The position numbers and the translations under genes are program-made. Of a DNA stretch of 64,000 nt, positions 18,503 through 27,732 are shown in pieces; the first letter of the stretch is position 1, and each line of letters starts with the position of its first letter. Location: positions 96,996 to 160,995 of the forward strand of contig NZ_VSKM01000009.1 in NCBI RefSeq assembly GCF_008086175.1. Reading direction: 5' to 3'. Source of the stretch: Bizionia saleffrena (GTDB taxonomy: Bacteria > Bacteroidota > Bacteroidia > Flavobacteriales > Flavobacteriaceae). The notes beneath the pieces are model-generated. The model searched no databases. It was not told where the DNA came from and saw only the letters and a list, made by a program, of their open reading frames with translations.

Positions 18503-19762
18503 ATGAAAGATTTATTCGCAAAAATATACAAAGACAAAGGGCCATTAGGGAAATGGGCTGCACAAGCTGAAGGATATTTTGTTTTTCCAAAATTAGAAGG
18601 ACAGATTTCTAACAGAATGAAATTTCAAGGAAAGGATGTAATAACGTGGAGTATTAACGATTACTTGGGTTTAGCAAATCATCCTGAAGTAAGGAAGGTG
18701 GATGCTGAAGCAGCGGCAGATTATGGTTCGGCTTACCCAATGGGAGCTAGAATGATGTCGGGGCATACAGATCTTCATGAGAAATTACAGAATGAATTAT
18801 CCCAATTTGTAAATAAAGAAGCGGCTTATTTATTAAACTTTGGTTATCAAGGAATGGTGTCTACTATAGATGCACTTGTTGCTAAAGATGATATTATTGT
18901 TTACGATGTAGATGCGCATGCGTGTATTATAGATGGTGTGCGTTTGCATATGGGTAAACGTTTTACTTATAAACATAATGATATTGAAAGTTTAGAAAAA
19001 AACTTAGAACGTGCTACCAAAATGGCAGAACAAACAGGCGGCGGTATCTTAGTGATTACCGAAGGTGTTTTTGGAATGCGTGGAGAGCAAGGACGTTTAA
19101 AAGAAATAGTAGCATTAAAAAAGAGATTTAATTTCAGACTTTTTGTTGATGATGCTCACGGATTTGGAACGTTAGGTAAAACTGGAGCCGGAGCAGGAGA
19201 AGAGCAAGGTGTTCAAGATGAAATTGATGTATACTTTGCAACGTTTGCTAAGTCAATGGCTAGTACAGGTGCATTTATTGCTGCCGATCAAGAAATAATT
19301 GATTATTTAAAATACAATTTACGTTCTCAAATGTTCGCTAAATCGCTGCAAATGCAACTTGTAGTGGGTGCTTTGAAGCGTTTAGATATGCTAAGAACAA
19401 TGCCCGAATTAAAACAAAATCTATGGACAATTGTAGATGCATTACAATCGGGTTTAAAAGAAAGAGGGTTCGATATAGGTACAACCAAAAGTTGTGTAAC
19501 ACCAGTATACTTAGAGGGTAGTATTCCGGAAGCAATGGCGCTAGTAAGAGATTTAAGAGAAAACCATGGCGTTTTCTGCTCGATCGTCGTCTACCCCGTA
19601 ATTCCAAAAGGAATGATTTTATTAAGAATGATACCAACAGCAACGCATACTCTTATAGATGTTGAAGAGACTTTAGATGCTTTCGAAGCGATTAGAGAGC
19701 GCTTAGTAAATGGTACTTATAGACGTATGTCTGCCGATCTAATTAAAGCGATGGGAGAATAG
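18503..19762 (+). CDS. capB: Alpha-oxoamine synthase, probable cysteate C-acyltransferase (CapB)
   Basis: A 419-residue fold-type I PLP enzyme of the KBL/BioF/serine-palmitoyltransferase family. Seen are WSINDYLGLANHPEV, GARMMSGHTDLHEKLQ, NFGYQGMVSTIDAL, DAHACIIDGVR, DDAHGFGTLGKTGAG and the Schiff-base Lys region TFAKSMASTGAFIAAD. Instead of the plain TFSKS of housekeeping members it has the TFAKSMAS variant. In capnine-forming bacteria such an enzyme condenses cysteate with a fatty acyl thioester to 3-ketocapnine. The upstream CapA-like gene makes this reading more likely than serine palmitoyltransferase or 2-amino-3-ketobutyrate ligase. A weak -7 box (18467-18474) may give it its own promoter. 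The ketoreductase is not in this window. Confidence 0.72.
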   Translation: MKDLFAKIYKDKGPLGKWAAQAEGYFVFPKLEGQISNRMKFQGKDVITWSINDYLGLANHPEVRKVDAEAAADYGSAYPMGARMMSGHTDLHEKLQNELSQFVNKEAAYLLNFGYQGMVSTIDALVAKDDIIVYDVDAHACIIDGVRLHMGKRFTYKHNDIESLEKNLERATKMAEQTGGGILVITEGVFGMRGEQGRLKEIVALKKRFNFRLFVDDAHGFGTLGKTGAGAGEEQGVQDEIDVYFATFAKSMASTGAFIAADQEIIDYLKYNLRSQMFAKSLQMQLVVGALKRLDMLRTMPELKQNLWTIVDALQSGLKERGFDIGTTKSCVTPVYLEGSIPEAMALVRDLRENHGVFCSIVVYPVIPKGMILLRMIPTATHTLIDVEETLDAFEAIRERLVNGTYRRMSADLIKAMGE

Positions 19763-19780
19763 ACACTATATAAAGTAAAA

Positions 19781-19810
19781 AAAATCCGATTCATTTTTGA
19801 ATCGGATTTT
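19781..19810. terminator. Bidirectional terminator
   Basis: A perfect 13-bp stem (19781-19793 with 19798-19810), TTTT loop, A/T flanks, between capB and the convergent GNAT-like gene. Confidence 0.92.
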
Positions 19811-19862
19811 TTTTGTTTTTATTTCAAGTAAATCTATCCGTTTTAAATCCCACTGTAGCGTC

Positions 19863-20981
19863 TTATAATTCTTTTCTAAACGTTTTACGTCTTATAATTA
19901 CTTTGGCATCAAAGTGTTTCCATATCTTATATATAGCGTCATTATCATCAAGTTCTGGCGTTCTATAGCACGTCTCAATACCTTTTTCGGTAAATGTATT
20001 ATAGTACTCATTAAAAATAACGGCGTGTACTCCTTTATTTTGATACTCTGGTTTTACCCCTATTAAATAGAATAACACTTCCTTACTTTCTTTTTTAGCT
20101 TTCAATAATTTTAAAAAACCAAAAGGGAATAATTTTCCGTTTATCTGTTGAAGTGTTTTTGCAAATCGAGGTAAAACAATAGCAAATGCTACCATTTCAT
20201 CATTTTCATCAACAACAAATTTAATATATTCGGGGTTTACAAAACTGATAAATTTTTTCTTAAAGAATTCTTTTTGAATATCTGTAATCTCTACAAAAGA
20301 CGATAGTTGCGAATAAGAGGAATTAAATAAATCGAACATTTTATCGACATATGGCATAACCTCTTCAGTCGTAGTGAGTTTTAAAGCACGCAGTTTATAA
20401 CGCTTTTTAATAAGTTCTTGTGCTTTATAGAAGTAATCGGGATGTACGTTTTTAAAAGGAAATTTATTCTCGGAGTACGATTTTTCGACCTTAAAACCTA
20501 AAGCTTCATAATGGTTAACATAATAAGAATGATTGTACCATGTAATCATACTAGCAACTTGATCAAAACCTTCTGTAACAACACCTACTTTGTCTAAATT
20601 AGAAAAACCTACAGGGCCTTCCATGTATTCCAAATCGTGATGATTTCCCAAGGCTTTCACTTCATTAATTAACGCTTTAGAAACCTCCAAGTCGTCTATA
20701 AAATCGAACCAACCAAAGCGCATTTTTTTCTGGTTTTGGTTATTTATTTCAAGCCAGTTTGTAATTGCCGCAATACGACCGACTACTTTATCATTTTTAT
20801 AAGCTAAAAAGAAAGTGGCATCAGCATCCTTAAAAATAGGATTTTTGTTTTTATCAAATGTTTCAAGTTCTTGAGATATAATAGGAGGAACCCAATATTT
20901 TGAATCTTTATAAATAGAAAAAGGAAATTTCACAAATGCTTTTAAGCCTTGTTTTGAGTCGATTTTTTTTACTGTAATCAT
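19863..20981 (-). CDS. GNAT-fold acyltransferase-like protein
   Basis: A 372-residue protein, too long for a simple acetyltransferase and apparently two GNAT-like halves. The N-terminal half has FFLAYKNDKVVGRIAAITN, GWFDFIDDLEV and YMEGPVGFSNLDKVGVVTEG. The C-terminal half carries a motif A-like segment VKPEYQNKGVHAVIFNEYYN followed by a basic end (KVIIRRKTFRKEL). There is no signal peptide. It resembles the family annotated in Bacteroidota as 'GNAT' or hypothetical. Because it faces capB across a shared terminator, I suggest it as a candidate N-acyltransferase for capnine or another amino lipid. That is inference only. It starts 9 bases after the OM protein gene ends at 20998, or is read from its own promoter. 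Confidence 0.65.
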   Translation of the reverse strand: MITVKKIDSKQGLKAFVKFPFSIYKDSKYWVPPIISQELETFDKNKNPIFKDADATFFLAYKNDKVVGRIAAITNWLEINNQNQKKMRFGWFDFIDDLEVSKALINEVKALGNHHDLEYMEGPVGFSNLDKVGVVTEGFDQVASMITWYNHSYYVNHYEALGFKVEKSYSENKFPFKNVHPDYFYKAQELIKKRYKLRALKLTTTEEVMPYVDKMFDLFNSSYSQLSSFVEITDIQKEFFKKKFISFVNPEYIKFVVDENDEMVAFAIVLPRFAKTLQQINGKLFPFGFLKLLKAKKESKEVLFYLIGVKPEYQNKGVHAVIFNEYYNTFTEKGIETCYRTPELDDNDAIYKIWKHFDAKVIIRRKTFRKEL

Positions 20982-20997
20982 ATAAGTTTAGTAGCGA

Positions 20998-22008
20998 TTA
21001 GTTATCATCGAAATCGATAACCTGAGTTTCTTTTTCTCTCTTTTCAGAAGAGCGATTAGCTTTTTTATTGTCTTTTTGTCTTTTCTTATTGGCTTTACGT
21101 TCTGCTTCATCTTCTGCAGACGTTCCATTATCCAGTTTATCCTTATGAAAATCGAATCGGTAGGAGGCTCCAAAGTTAACACCAAAAACGGAAGGTGTGT
21201 CTTTCGTATTGAAAGTTACCGCGGTATCTAACTGAAAATTTCTTCCCCACAAATAAGCACCTCCAAAACGGAATAGGTTATCGGCATAAAAATCACTCTG
21301 GATTCCTTGAGTTTCACCAAATAAAACCCATTGATCTGTAATCGATTTTGTTACGGTGGCAATATATTGGAAATCGGAATAGTCTGTTCCAATTCTGTCC
21401 TTAGAGAAGTTTAAAACTAATACCCAACCACTGGAAAAATTATTTTGAGTCGACACCATTATTTTAGGGCTAATGCCTTCTACGCCAGGTGCAGTATATG
21501 GGTTGTCTTTAGAATCGAAATTAGCACCTGCATAAACGGCAACTGCTGGAATTAAAGAATTCCATTTAAATTTTCTGTTGGCGTGATAGCTAAAAATATT
21601 CGGTTTTTCTTCTTTCGCATTTTTATACGGGTCGTAAACCAGGTATTTAGCCCCGATTACCAAGTTCTTGAAATTAGATCGCTTTGTGTCTAGTGCAATA
21701 ACGGAGCGACTGTCTTTAAACGTATCATTTTGGTAGGTTCCTTCAATATTAAGTTCTAGTTGAGGTAATAAAAAACCGTATCTCGCAGCAAAATCGATAC
21801 CAAAACCAGACACTTCATATTTTAATGGTGTGTGCGATTCCTTAATCATATATGGGCCAATTTCTAACTGAGCGACGTTAGTACCGACAGAAAATGCCGA
21901 TCGAGATACGCCAGGCCGGTTAGAATTAATAACTTCTGTATATTGAGCATTTAAAGTATAGCTTGCAATAGAGAGAAGTGCAAGCGCATAAAACTTCTTT
22001 ATTGACAT
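20998..22008 (-). CDS. Outer-membrane beta-barrel 'transporter' family protein with charged C-terminal tail
   Basis: A 336-residue protein from ATG 22008, which gives a clean signal peptide (MSIKKFYALALLSIASYTLNA-Q). An ATG seven codons upstream adds only MEQNPIP. The body is alternating amphipathic strands with aromatic girdles (GFGIDFAARYGFLLPQLELN, FRFGGAYLWGRNFQLDTAVT), of the type named after phenol-degradation MetA. The last about 50 residues, after the final strand SVFGVNFGASYRFDF, are highly charged (AERKANKKRQKDNKKANR) and end VIDFDDN. Such a tail is unusual on a barrel and probably lies in the periplasm. Its cargo is unknown. Confidence 0.75.
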   Translation of the reverse strand: MSIKKFYALALLSIASYTLNAQYTEVINSNRPGVSRSAFSVGTNVAQLEIGPYMIKESHTPLKYEVSGFGIDFAARYGFLLPQLELNIEGTYQNDTFKDSRSVIALDTKRSNFKNLVIGAKYLVYDPYKNAKEEKPNIFSYHANRKFKWNSLIPAVAVYAGANFDSKDNPYTAPGVEGISPKIMVSTQNNFSSGWVLVLNFSKDRIGTDYSDFQYIATVTKSITDQWVLFGETQGIQSDFYADNLFRFGGAYLWGRNFQLDTAVTFNTKDTPSVFGVNFGASYRFDFHKDKLDNGTSAEDEAERKANKKRQKDNKKANRSSEKREKETQVIDFDDN

Positions 22009-22088
22009 AGGTATTGGGTTTTGCTCCAAATATAGAGATTTTATATTTTTTTTAAGGAATTAATTCTGAAATTACTCTCATAGTATTG

Positions 22089-22096
22089 TATTTTTG
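22089..22096 (+). promoter_or_regulatory. Candidate -7 box for the DUF4834 gene
   Basis: TATTTTTG, exact TAnnTTTG match, 35 bases before ATG 22132. It overlaps a possible GTG start at 22096, which it therefore disfavours. Confidence 0.5.
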
Positions 22097-22131
22097 TGTT
22101 TAATAAAATTACACCAACAAGTATCTATAAT

Positions 22132-22404
22132 ATGGGAATTTTAAAAACTATACTTTTTATTCTTTTATTTTATTACGGTTATAAAATAGTATCTCGATTA
22201 TTTGCACCGATGATAATGCGCTATTTTTCTAAAAAAGTGCAAGAAAAATTCGGTGCTCAGTTTAAGGATTTTGCTAATCAGCAGAAGCAACAAAAACAGC
22301 AAACTAAAGAAAAAGAAGGTGAAATCACAATAGACAAAATGCCGCAAAATTCAACGTCTAATAAAAATGTTGGCGAATATGTTGATTATGAGGAAGTAGA
22401 TTAA
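22132..22404 (+). CDS. DUF4834-family small membrane protein
   Basis: A 90-residue protein with one N-terminal transmembrane helix (MGILKTILFILLFYYGYKIV), then RLFAPMIMRYFSKKVQEKFG, a Gln/Lys-rich stretch and an acidic end (GEYVDYEEVD). This matches the DUF4834 family of Bacteroidota. The ATG at 22132 is preferred over GTG 22096 because the promoter box overlaps the latter. It commonly stands beside YfhO-type genes, as here. Function unknown. Confidence 0.8.
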   Translation: MGILKTILFILLFYYGYKIVSRLFAPMIMRYFSKKVQEKFGAQFKDFANQQKQQKQQTKEKEGEITIDKMPQNSTSNKNVGEYVDYEEVD

Positions 22405-22517
22405 CGCTTAGGCTTTATCTTCAGTTGTTTTTACCTTTTAAAACTATTTTCAATTTCAAATTTGAATAATCTCGAAAAATATGAGTATTTTTCAAGCTCA
22501 TAGTTTTAACACATTTT

Positions 22518-24938
22518 ATGCACGTTTCTTTTAAAAAAATCCTGCCACATTTATTAGTGTTTGTAGGGTTTATTATTTTATCATTAGCCTATTTTAGTCC
22601 CGTATTGCAAGGTAAACAAATATTACAGAGTGATATTGTGCATTATGAGGGGATGGCTAAGCAACACAAAGCATTTAAAGCCGAAACCGGACAAGAAACG
22701 TATTGGACCAATAGTGGTTTTGCTGGAATGCCAACTTACCAACTGGGAGCTAAATATCCGCACAACTACATTAAACAATTAGATTTGGCACTTCGGTTTT
22801 TACCGCGACCTGCCGATTATCTTTTTCTCTATTTTATAGGGTTTTATATTCTGTTACTCAGTTTAAAAGTCAATTATAAACTGGCAGCTTTAGGCGCTTT
22901 GGCCTTTGGTTTTTCTACCTATTTAATTATTATTATAGGCGTCGGGCATAACTCTAAAGCGCACGCCATTGCGTATTTTCCGCTGGTTTTAAGTGGGATT
23001 ATTCTTACGTTTAGACGAAAATATATTGTTGGTTTTATAATTACAGCACTTGCGTTAGGCTTAGAATTAGTGACAAATCATTATCAAATGACCTATTATT
23101 TGATGCTGTTGGTTGTTGTTTTAGGAGTCGCTTATTTAGTAGATGCGTATCGCAAAAAAGTGTTACCGCATTATTTTAAATCGGTAGGGATTTTAACGGT
23201 GGCGCTTGTTGTTGCTATTGGTTTGAATGCTACAGGGCTTTTAGCGACGCAAGAATATGTAAAAGAAAGCACACGTGGTCCTAGTGCGTTAACTATTAAC
23301 GCGGACGGCTCTAAAAAAGAAGCAGCGTCTTCAGGATTAACTACTGAATATATTACCGAATATAGCTATGGTAAATTAGAAACATTCAACTTATTTATTC
23401 CTCGCTTTATGGGAGGAGGAATGGGGGAGGATATCGGTAAAGATTCAAATCTTTATGACGCATACTTAGGGTTAGGAGCGAGTCCGTTACAAGCTAAAGA
23501 AGCGGTGAAACACGCACCAATGTATTGGGGAGATCAACCTATTGTTGAAGCGCCAGCATATGTTGGAGCTGTTATTGTTTTCTTGTTTGTATTCGCTTTA
23601 TTTCTAGTAAAAGGCCGTTTAAAATGGTGGCTAGTAGGTGGTACAGTATTATCTCTGTTATTATCTTACGGAAATAATTTTGGTGTATTAACCGATTTAT
23701 TTATCGATTATATGCCTTTATATAACAAGTTTAGAGCCGTAAGTTCTGTTCAAGTTATTTTAGAATTATGTGTTCCAATTTTAGGAATTTTCGGTTTGGT
23801 GAAGCTGTTTAACGCTTTTAATAGTGATGAAGAAAAACTGAAAGCTTTAAAATATTCTGTAGGAATTACTGCGGGATTAGCCGTGGTGTTTTTAGTTTTT
23901 AAATCAGTATTTTTTGATTTTATAGGCTTGAGAGATCAAATGTTTCGTGAAAATTATGGTTTAGATTTTGCTAGTGCTTTAGTGGAAGATAGAAAAACAC
24001 TCTTCACAAACGATACTCTAAGAACCTTAATATTAGTATTGTTTTCAGCGGGAACGATTTTCTTCTTCTTAAAGAAAAAATTAAACGAAACTAAAGTTAT
24101 TATTGTTTTTGCAGTCTTAATTGTATTTGATTTAGTGGGCGTAGATAGGCGCTATGTTAATAACGATAATTTTGTGTCTGCAAATAAAGTAGAACAGCCA
24201 TATCAGCCTAATACCTCCGATTTACAAATACTTAAAGACACATCTCACTATAGAGTGTTCGATTTGGCGTCTGGCGGGGCTAGAGCATCGTTTTTCCATA
24301 ATTCCTTAACTGGTTATCACGCTGCAAAATTAAAGCGTTACAACGAGGTGTTTGACTTTTATATTTCTCAGAATAATATTAACGTACTAAATATGCTTAA
24401 TGCAAAGTATATTATTGTACCAGACGAACAGCAAGGTACCGCTGTCTTTACTAATGAAGATGCCAATGGGAATGCTTGGTTTGTTAGCCAGGTAAAATCT
24501 GTTGCATCTCCAGACGAAGAAATACTAGCGTTAAATAAATTAGATAATAAAGCAATAGCAATTACAACTAATGAAGCTATAGAAAGTGCTTTTACTGTAG
24601 ATTCTTTAGCGTCTATAACTGTTTTAGACTATAGGCCAAACTATATTAAATACGACTCTAAGAACCTAAATGAAGGGTTTGCGGTGTTTTCAGAAATGTA
24701 TTATAAAGAAGGTTGGAACGCTTATGTAGATGGCGAATTAAAACCTATTCATAAAGTAAATTATACGCTACGCGGACTGCAAACACCAAAAGGAAGAAGT
24801 GTTATAGAATTTAAATTTGAACCGCAAGTGGTAGAAACCGGAAGTAGTATTGCGTTAGCATCGTCTGTTCTTTTAGCGATATTAATACTGGGTGGTTTGT
24901 TTTATGAGTTTAAAAACAGAAAGAAATTAAGTGAATAA
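22518..24938 (+). CDS. YfhO-family integral membrane protein
   Basis: An 806-residue protein with about a dozen hydrophobic helices in the first 550 residues, beginning at HLLVFVGFIILSLAYFSPVL. Conserved YfhO features are QSDIVHYEGMAKQHK, TNSGFAGMPTYQLGAKYPHN and the extracytoplasmic C-terminal domain (SEMYYKEGWNAYVDGE) before a last helix. YfhO proteins are GT-C-like glycosyltransferases; in Firmicutes one glycosylates lipoteichoic acid, and the role in Bacteroidota is unknown. The stop overlaps the start of the following glycosyltransferase by eight bases, so the two are translationally coupled and probably act on the same glycan. Confidence 0.88.
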   Translation: MHVSFKKILPHLLVFVGFIILSLAYFSPVLQGKQILQSDIVHYEGMAKQHKAFKAETGQETYWTNSGFAGMPTYQLGAKYPHNYIKQLDLALRFLPRPADYLFLYFIGFYILLLSLKVNYKLAALGALAFGFSTYLIIIIGVGHNSKAHAIAYFPLVLSGIILTFRRKYIVGFIITALALGLELVTNHYQMTYYLMLLVVVLGVAYLVDAYRKKVLPHYFKSVGILTVALVVAIGLNATGLLATQEYVKESTRGPSALTINADGSKKEAASSGLTTEYITEYSYGKLETFNLFIPRFMGGGMGEDIGKDSNLYDAYLGLGASPLQAKEAVKHAPMYWGDQPIVEAPAYVGAVIVFLFVFALFLVKGRLKWWLVGGTVLSLLLSYGNNFGVLTDLFIDYMPLYNKFRAVSSVQVILELCVPILGIFGLVKLFNAFNSDEEKLKALKYSVGITAGLAVVFLVFKSVFFDFIGLRDQMFRENYGLDFASALVEDRKTLFTNDTLRTLILVLFSAGTIFFFLKKKLNETKVIIVFAVLIVFDLVGVDRRYVNNDNFVSANKVEQPYQPNTSDLQILKDTSHYRVFDLASGGARASFFHNSLTGYHAAKLKRYNEVFDFYISQNNINVLNMLNAKYIIVPDEQQGTAVFTNEDANGNAWFVSQVKSVASPDEEILALNKLDNKAIAITTNEAIESAFTVDSLASITVLDYRPNYIKYDSKNLNEGFAVFSEMYYKEGWNAYVDGELKPIHKVNYTLRGLQTPKGRSVIEFKFEPQVVETGSSIALASSVLLAILILGGLFYEFKNRKKLSE

Positions 24939-26205
24939 AAAGGTACTTATAATCACCTATTATTGGCCACCTGCAGGAGGGCCTGGTGTTCAGCGTTGGT
25001 TGAAATTCGTAAAATACCTACCCGAATTTCAAATTGAACCTATCGTTTATTGCCCATCTAACCCCAATTATCCCATTGTAGATGAAAGTTTATTACCTGA
25101 AGTATCAGATGAAGTAACAGTGCTTAAGCAGCCTATAAAAGAGCCTTATAAGTTCGCAGGATTTCTGTCTAATAAATCAAAAACCATAAGTAAAGGTATT
25201 ATTCCTGAGAATAAAAAATTAGGGATTATAGAGAAGCTAATGCTTTATGTTCGCGGCAATTTTTTTATTCCCGATGCCAGAAAAGGGTGGATAAAGCCTT
25301 CTGTGGCGTATCTGTCTACTTATATTTCAGATTATAAGATAGACACTATTATAACTAGCGGACCGCCACATAGCCTACACTTAATTGGTTTGCAGCTTAA
25401 AGAAAATCTTGGCGTACAGTGGATTGCCGATTTTCGCGATCCGTGGACGTCGATCGGGTATCATAAAAAATTAAGACTCACTCAAGCTTCTCAGAAAAAA
25501 CATAAAAATTTAGAAAAGCAGGTGCTTACTACTGCCGATAAAATAATTGTGACGAGTAATAACACAAAAAAAGAATTTCAGCAACTAACCAAACAACCAA
25601 TAACCGTCATAACTAATGGTTATGATGTCGAGAAACCCCAAGCTATCGTTAGGGACTCTAAGTTTAGCTTGGCGCATATTGGATCTTTTTTATCAGAAAG
25701 AAATCCAGAAATATTATGGAAAGTACTTCACGATTTACGAAATGAGGATAAAGACTTTAAATCGGATTTTCAGTTGAAACTGGTTGGCGCTGTAAGTGAT
25801 TCTGTAGTACAATCTATTAGTAAGTATAGTTTAAATGATTGTTTAAATAATGTGGGTTATGTTTCTCATAATGAAGCCATAGTGCATCAAAAACAAACAC
25901 AGTTATTGTTATTAGTTGAAATTGATTCCGACGAAACAAAAGCGATTATTCCGGGTAAGTTATTTGAGTATATGGTTTCCGAGCGACCGATAATTGCTAT
26001 TGGCCCCATTGATAGCGACGTGGAGGATATTTTAAAAGAAACCAATACTGGGAGCTATTTTAATTACGGCGATTACGAGGCTTTAAAATCTACAATTAAA
26101 ACACATTACAAGGCCTTTAAAAGGGGTGACTTAAAAACCCAGGCGATTGGTTTACAAAAATACAGTCGAAGAAATGTAACCAAATCTTTAGCTGAACTTT
26201 TATAA
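24931..26205 (+). CDS. Family 4-type glycosyltransferase
   Basis: A 424-residue GT-B enzyme starting at GTG 24931 inside the end of the YfhO gene. The N-terminus VLIITYYWPPAGGPGVQRW is the usual Rossmann start of GT4 enzymes, followed by ITSGPPHSLHLIGLQLK and WIADFRDPWTS. The C-terminal domain has ITNGYDVEKP, LAHIGSFLSERNPEILWKVL and the nucleotide-sugar region KLFEYMVSERPIIAIGP. No signal peptide; acts on the cytoplasmic face. Sugar donor and acceptor are unknown. The stop overlaps the next ATG as TAATG. Confidence 0.88.
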   Translation: MNKKVLIITYYWPPAGGPGVQRWLKFVKYLPEFQIEPIVYCPSNPNYPIVDESLLPEVSDEVTVLKQPIKEPYKFAGFLSNKSKTISKGIIPENKKLGIIEKLMLYVRGNFFIPDARKGWIKPSVAYLSTYISDYKIDTIITSGPPHSLHLIGLQLKENLGVQWIADFRDPWTSIGYHKKLRLTQASQKKHKNLEKQVLTTADKIIVTSNNTKKEFQQLTKQPITVITNGYDVEKPQAIVRDSKFSLAHIGSFLSERNPEILWKVLHDLRNEDKDFKSDFQLKLVGAVSDSVVQSISKYSLNDCLNNVGYVSHNEAIVHQKQTQLLLLVEIDSDETKAIIPGKLFEYMVSERPIIAIGPIDSDVEDILKETNTGSYFNYGDYEALKSTIKTHYKAFKRGDLKTQAIGLQKYSRRNVTKSLAELL

Positions 26206-27659
26206 TGGGAATAGTCGTTAATCAATCTATTAAAAACACGGTAATTACCTATGTAGGATTTGGAATAGGCGCCATTAACGTATTGTTTTTATTTACCAAA
26301 TTTATAGATCCTGTCTATTTTGGTGTGATAACTTTTATTTTATCTACCGCCAATATAATGATGCCACTAATGGCGTTTGGCGTACATAATACCATTGTAA
26401 AATTCTATTCCTCTTTTAAAACACGGCAATCCCAAAACGGGTTTTTAACCTTAATGCTGTTGTTACCTTTTATTGTTATTATTCCGGCCATTGGTATCAG
26501 TTTTATTGCTTTCGATATTATAAGCGATTGGATTTCTAAAGAAAATCCTATTGTGGGCGATTATACGTGGTATATTATTATCACAGCGATTGCTTTTGCT
26601 TATTTCGAGGTGTTTTACGCGTGGAGCAAAGTACAGTTGCAAAGTGTGATTGGTAATTTTATGAAAGAAGTGTTTCATAGGGGGTGCACTACTGTTTTAT
26701 TGCTTTTGTTGTATTTTGGTTACTTAGATACTCAGGAATTAATTCAGGCGATTGTAGCGGTATATGTGGTGAGAATGATAATAATGAAATTGTATGCTTA
26801 TAGTTTACGATTTCCGTCTATAAAGCACATTCAACTTAAGGGGATATCTCGAATATTAAAATACACGTCTTTAATTATTATTGCGGGTTCGGTCGCTAAT
26901 ATCATTTTAGAGATTGATAAGTTTATGATTGGTAAATATGTCGCTATAGAAAATGTGGCTTTTTATGGCGTAGCCATTTATATTGCAGCAGTTATTGGAG
27001 TGCCCTTGCGCTCAATGCACCAAATAACGTATCCGCTAACGGCAAAATTGCTAAATGATGGTAATAAGGTCGAACTTAAAAGACTCTACCAAAAAAGTGC
27101 GTTAAGTCTGCTTATAATTAGTGGATTTATTTTTCTAATCATTATTTCAAATATCAATCAGTTATATGTTTTAATGGCAGACGGCTATACAAACGGGCTC
27201 CTTATCGTTCTTGTTATTGGGTTAGCGAAATTATCTGATAATGCGTTAGGTAATAATAATGCGATTCTGTTTAATAGTGATTATTACCGAGTCGTGTTGT
27301 TTTTGGGCGTTTTATTAGCAATTTCAACTGTGCTGTTAAATACTCTTTTTATTCCGAAGTTTGGTATTAATGGAGCGGCTTATGCGAGTTGTATTACCAT
27401 ATTTTTATATAATACAATCAAGGTTATTTTTGTGTATTTAAAATTTAATATGCAACCATTTACAAAAAACACCTACAAGACTTTAGCTTTAATTACTGTT
27501 TGCGGCTTCTGTTTTTACTTTTGGGAATTCCCATTTCATCCTGTAATTAATATCGCCTTAAAATCATTGTTATTAAGTGTGTTTTATGGTTTTGTTGTCT
27601 ACCGATTTAATTTATCTATAGACATTACAAATTTGATTAATAAGCTATTGAAACGTTAG
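26205..27659 (+). CDS. Wzx-type polysaccharide flippase
   Basis: A 484-residue, very hydrophobic protein with about 12-14 transmembrane helices, of the MOP/polysaccharide exporter superfamily. Examples are NTVITYVGFGIGAINVLFLF, ILEIDKFMIGKYVAIENVAF and KFGINGAAYASCITIFLYNT, the last two being typical repeats of flippases. It would move a lipid-linked glycan across the inner membrane. ATG 26205 shares a TAATG with the upstream gene, making a three-gene coupled operon with YfhO and the glycosyltransferase. No polymerase or ligase is visible in the operon. Confidence 0.87.
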   Translation: MGIVVNQSIKNTVITYVGFGIGAINVLFLFTKFIDPVYFGVITFILSTANIMMPLMAFGVHNTIVKFYSSFKTRQSQNGFLTLMLLLPFIVIIPAIGISFIAFDIISDWISKENPIVGDYTWYIIITAIAFAYFEVFYAWSKVQLQSVIGNFMKEVFHRGCTTVLLLLLYFGYLDTQELIQAIVAVYVVRMIIMKLYAYSLRFPSIKHIQLKGISRILKYTSLIIIAGSVANIILEIDKFMIGKYVAIENVAFYGVAIYIAAVIGVPLRSMHQITYPLTAKLLNDGNKVELKRLYQKSALSLLIISGFIFLIIISNINQLYVLMADGYTNGLLIVLVIGLAKLSDNALGNNNAILFNSDYYRVVLFLGVLLAISTVLLNTLFIPKFGINGAAYASCITIFLYNTIKVIFVYLKFNMQPFTKNTYKTLALITVCGFCFYFWEFPFHPVINIALKSLLLSVFYGFVVYRFNLSIDITNLINKLLKR

Positions 27660-27678
27660 AAATAGTTTTAAATAAAAA

Positions 27679-27711
27679 CACCTATTGAAACCTTAAGAGG
27701 AGCAATAGGTG
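27679..27711 (-). terminator. Terminator after the basic-tail protein gene
   Basis: A 9-bp stem CACCTATTG / CAATAGGTG with a 15-base loop, followed on the minus strand by TTTTTATTT. It may serve the flippase operon poorly on the plus strand. Confidence 0.65.
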
Positions 27712-27732
27712 AAGTTTATATTACAAAAGAGC

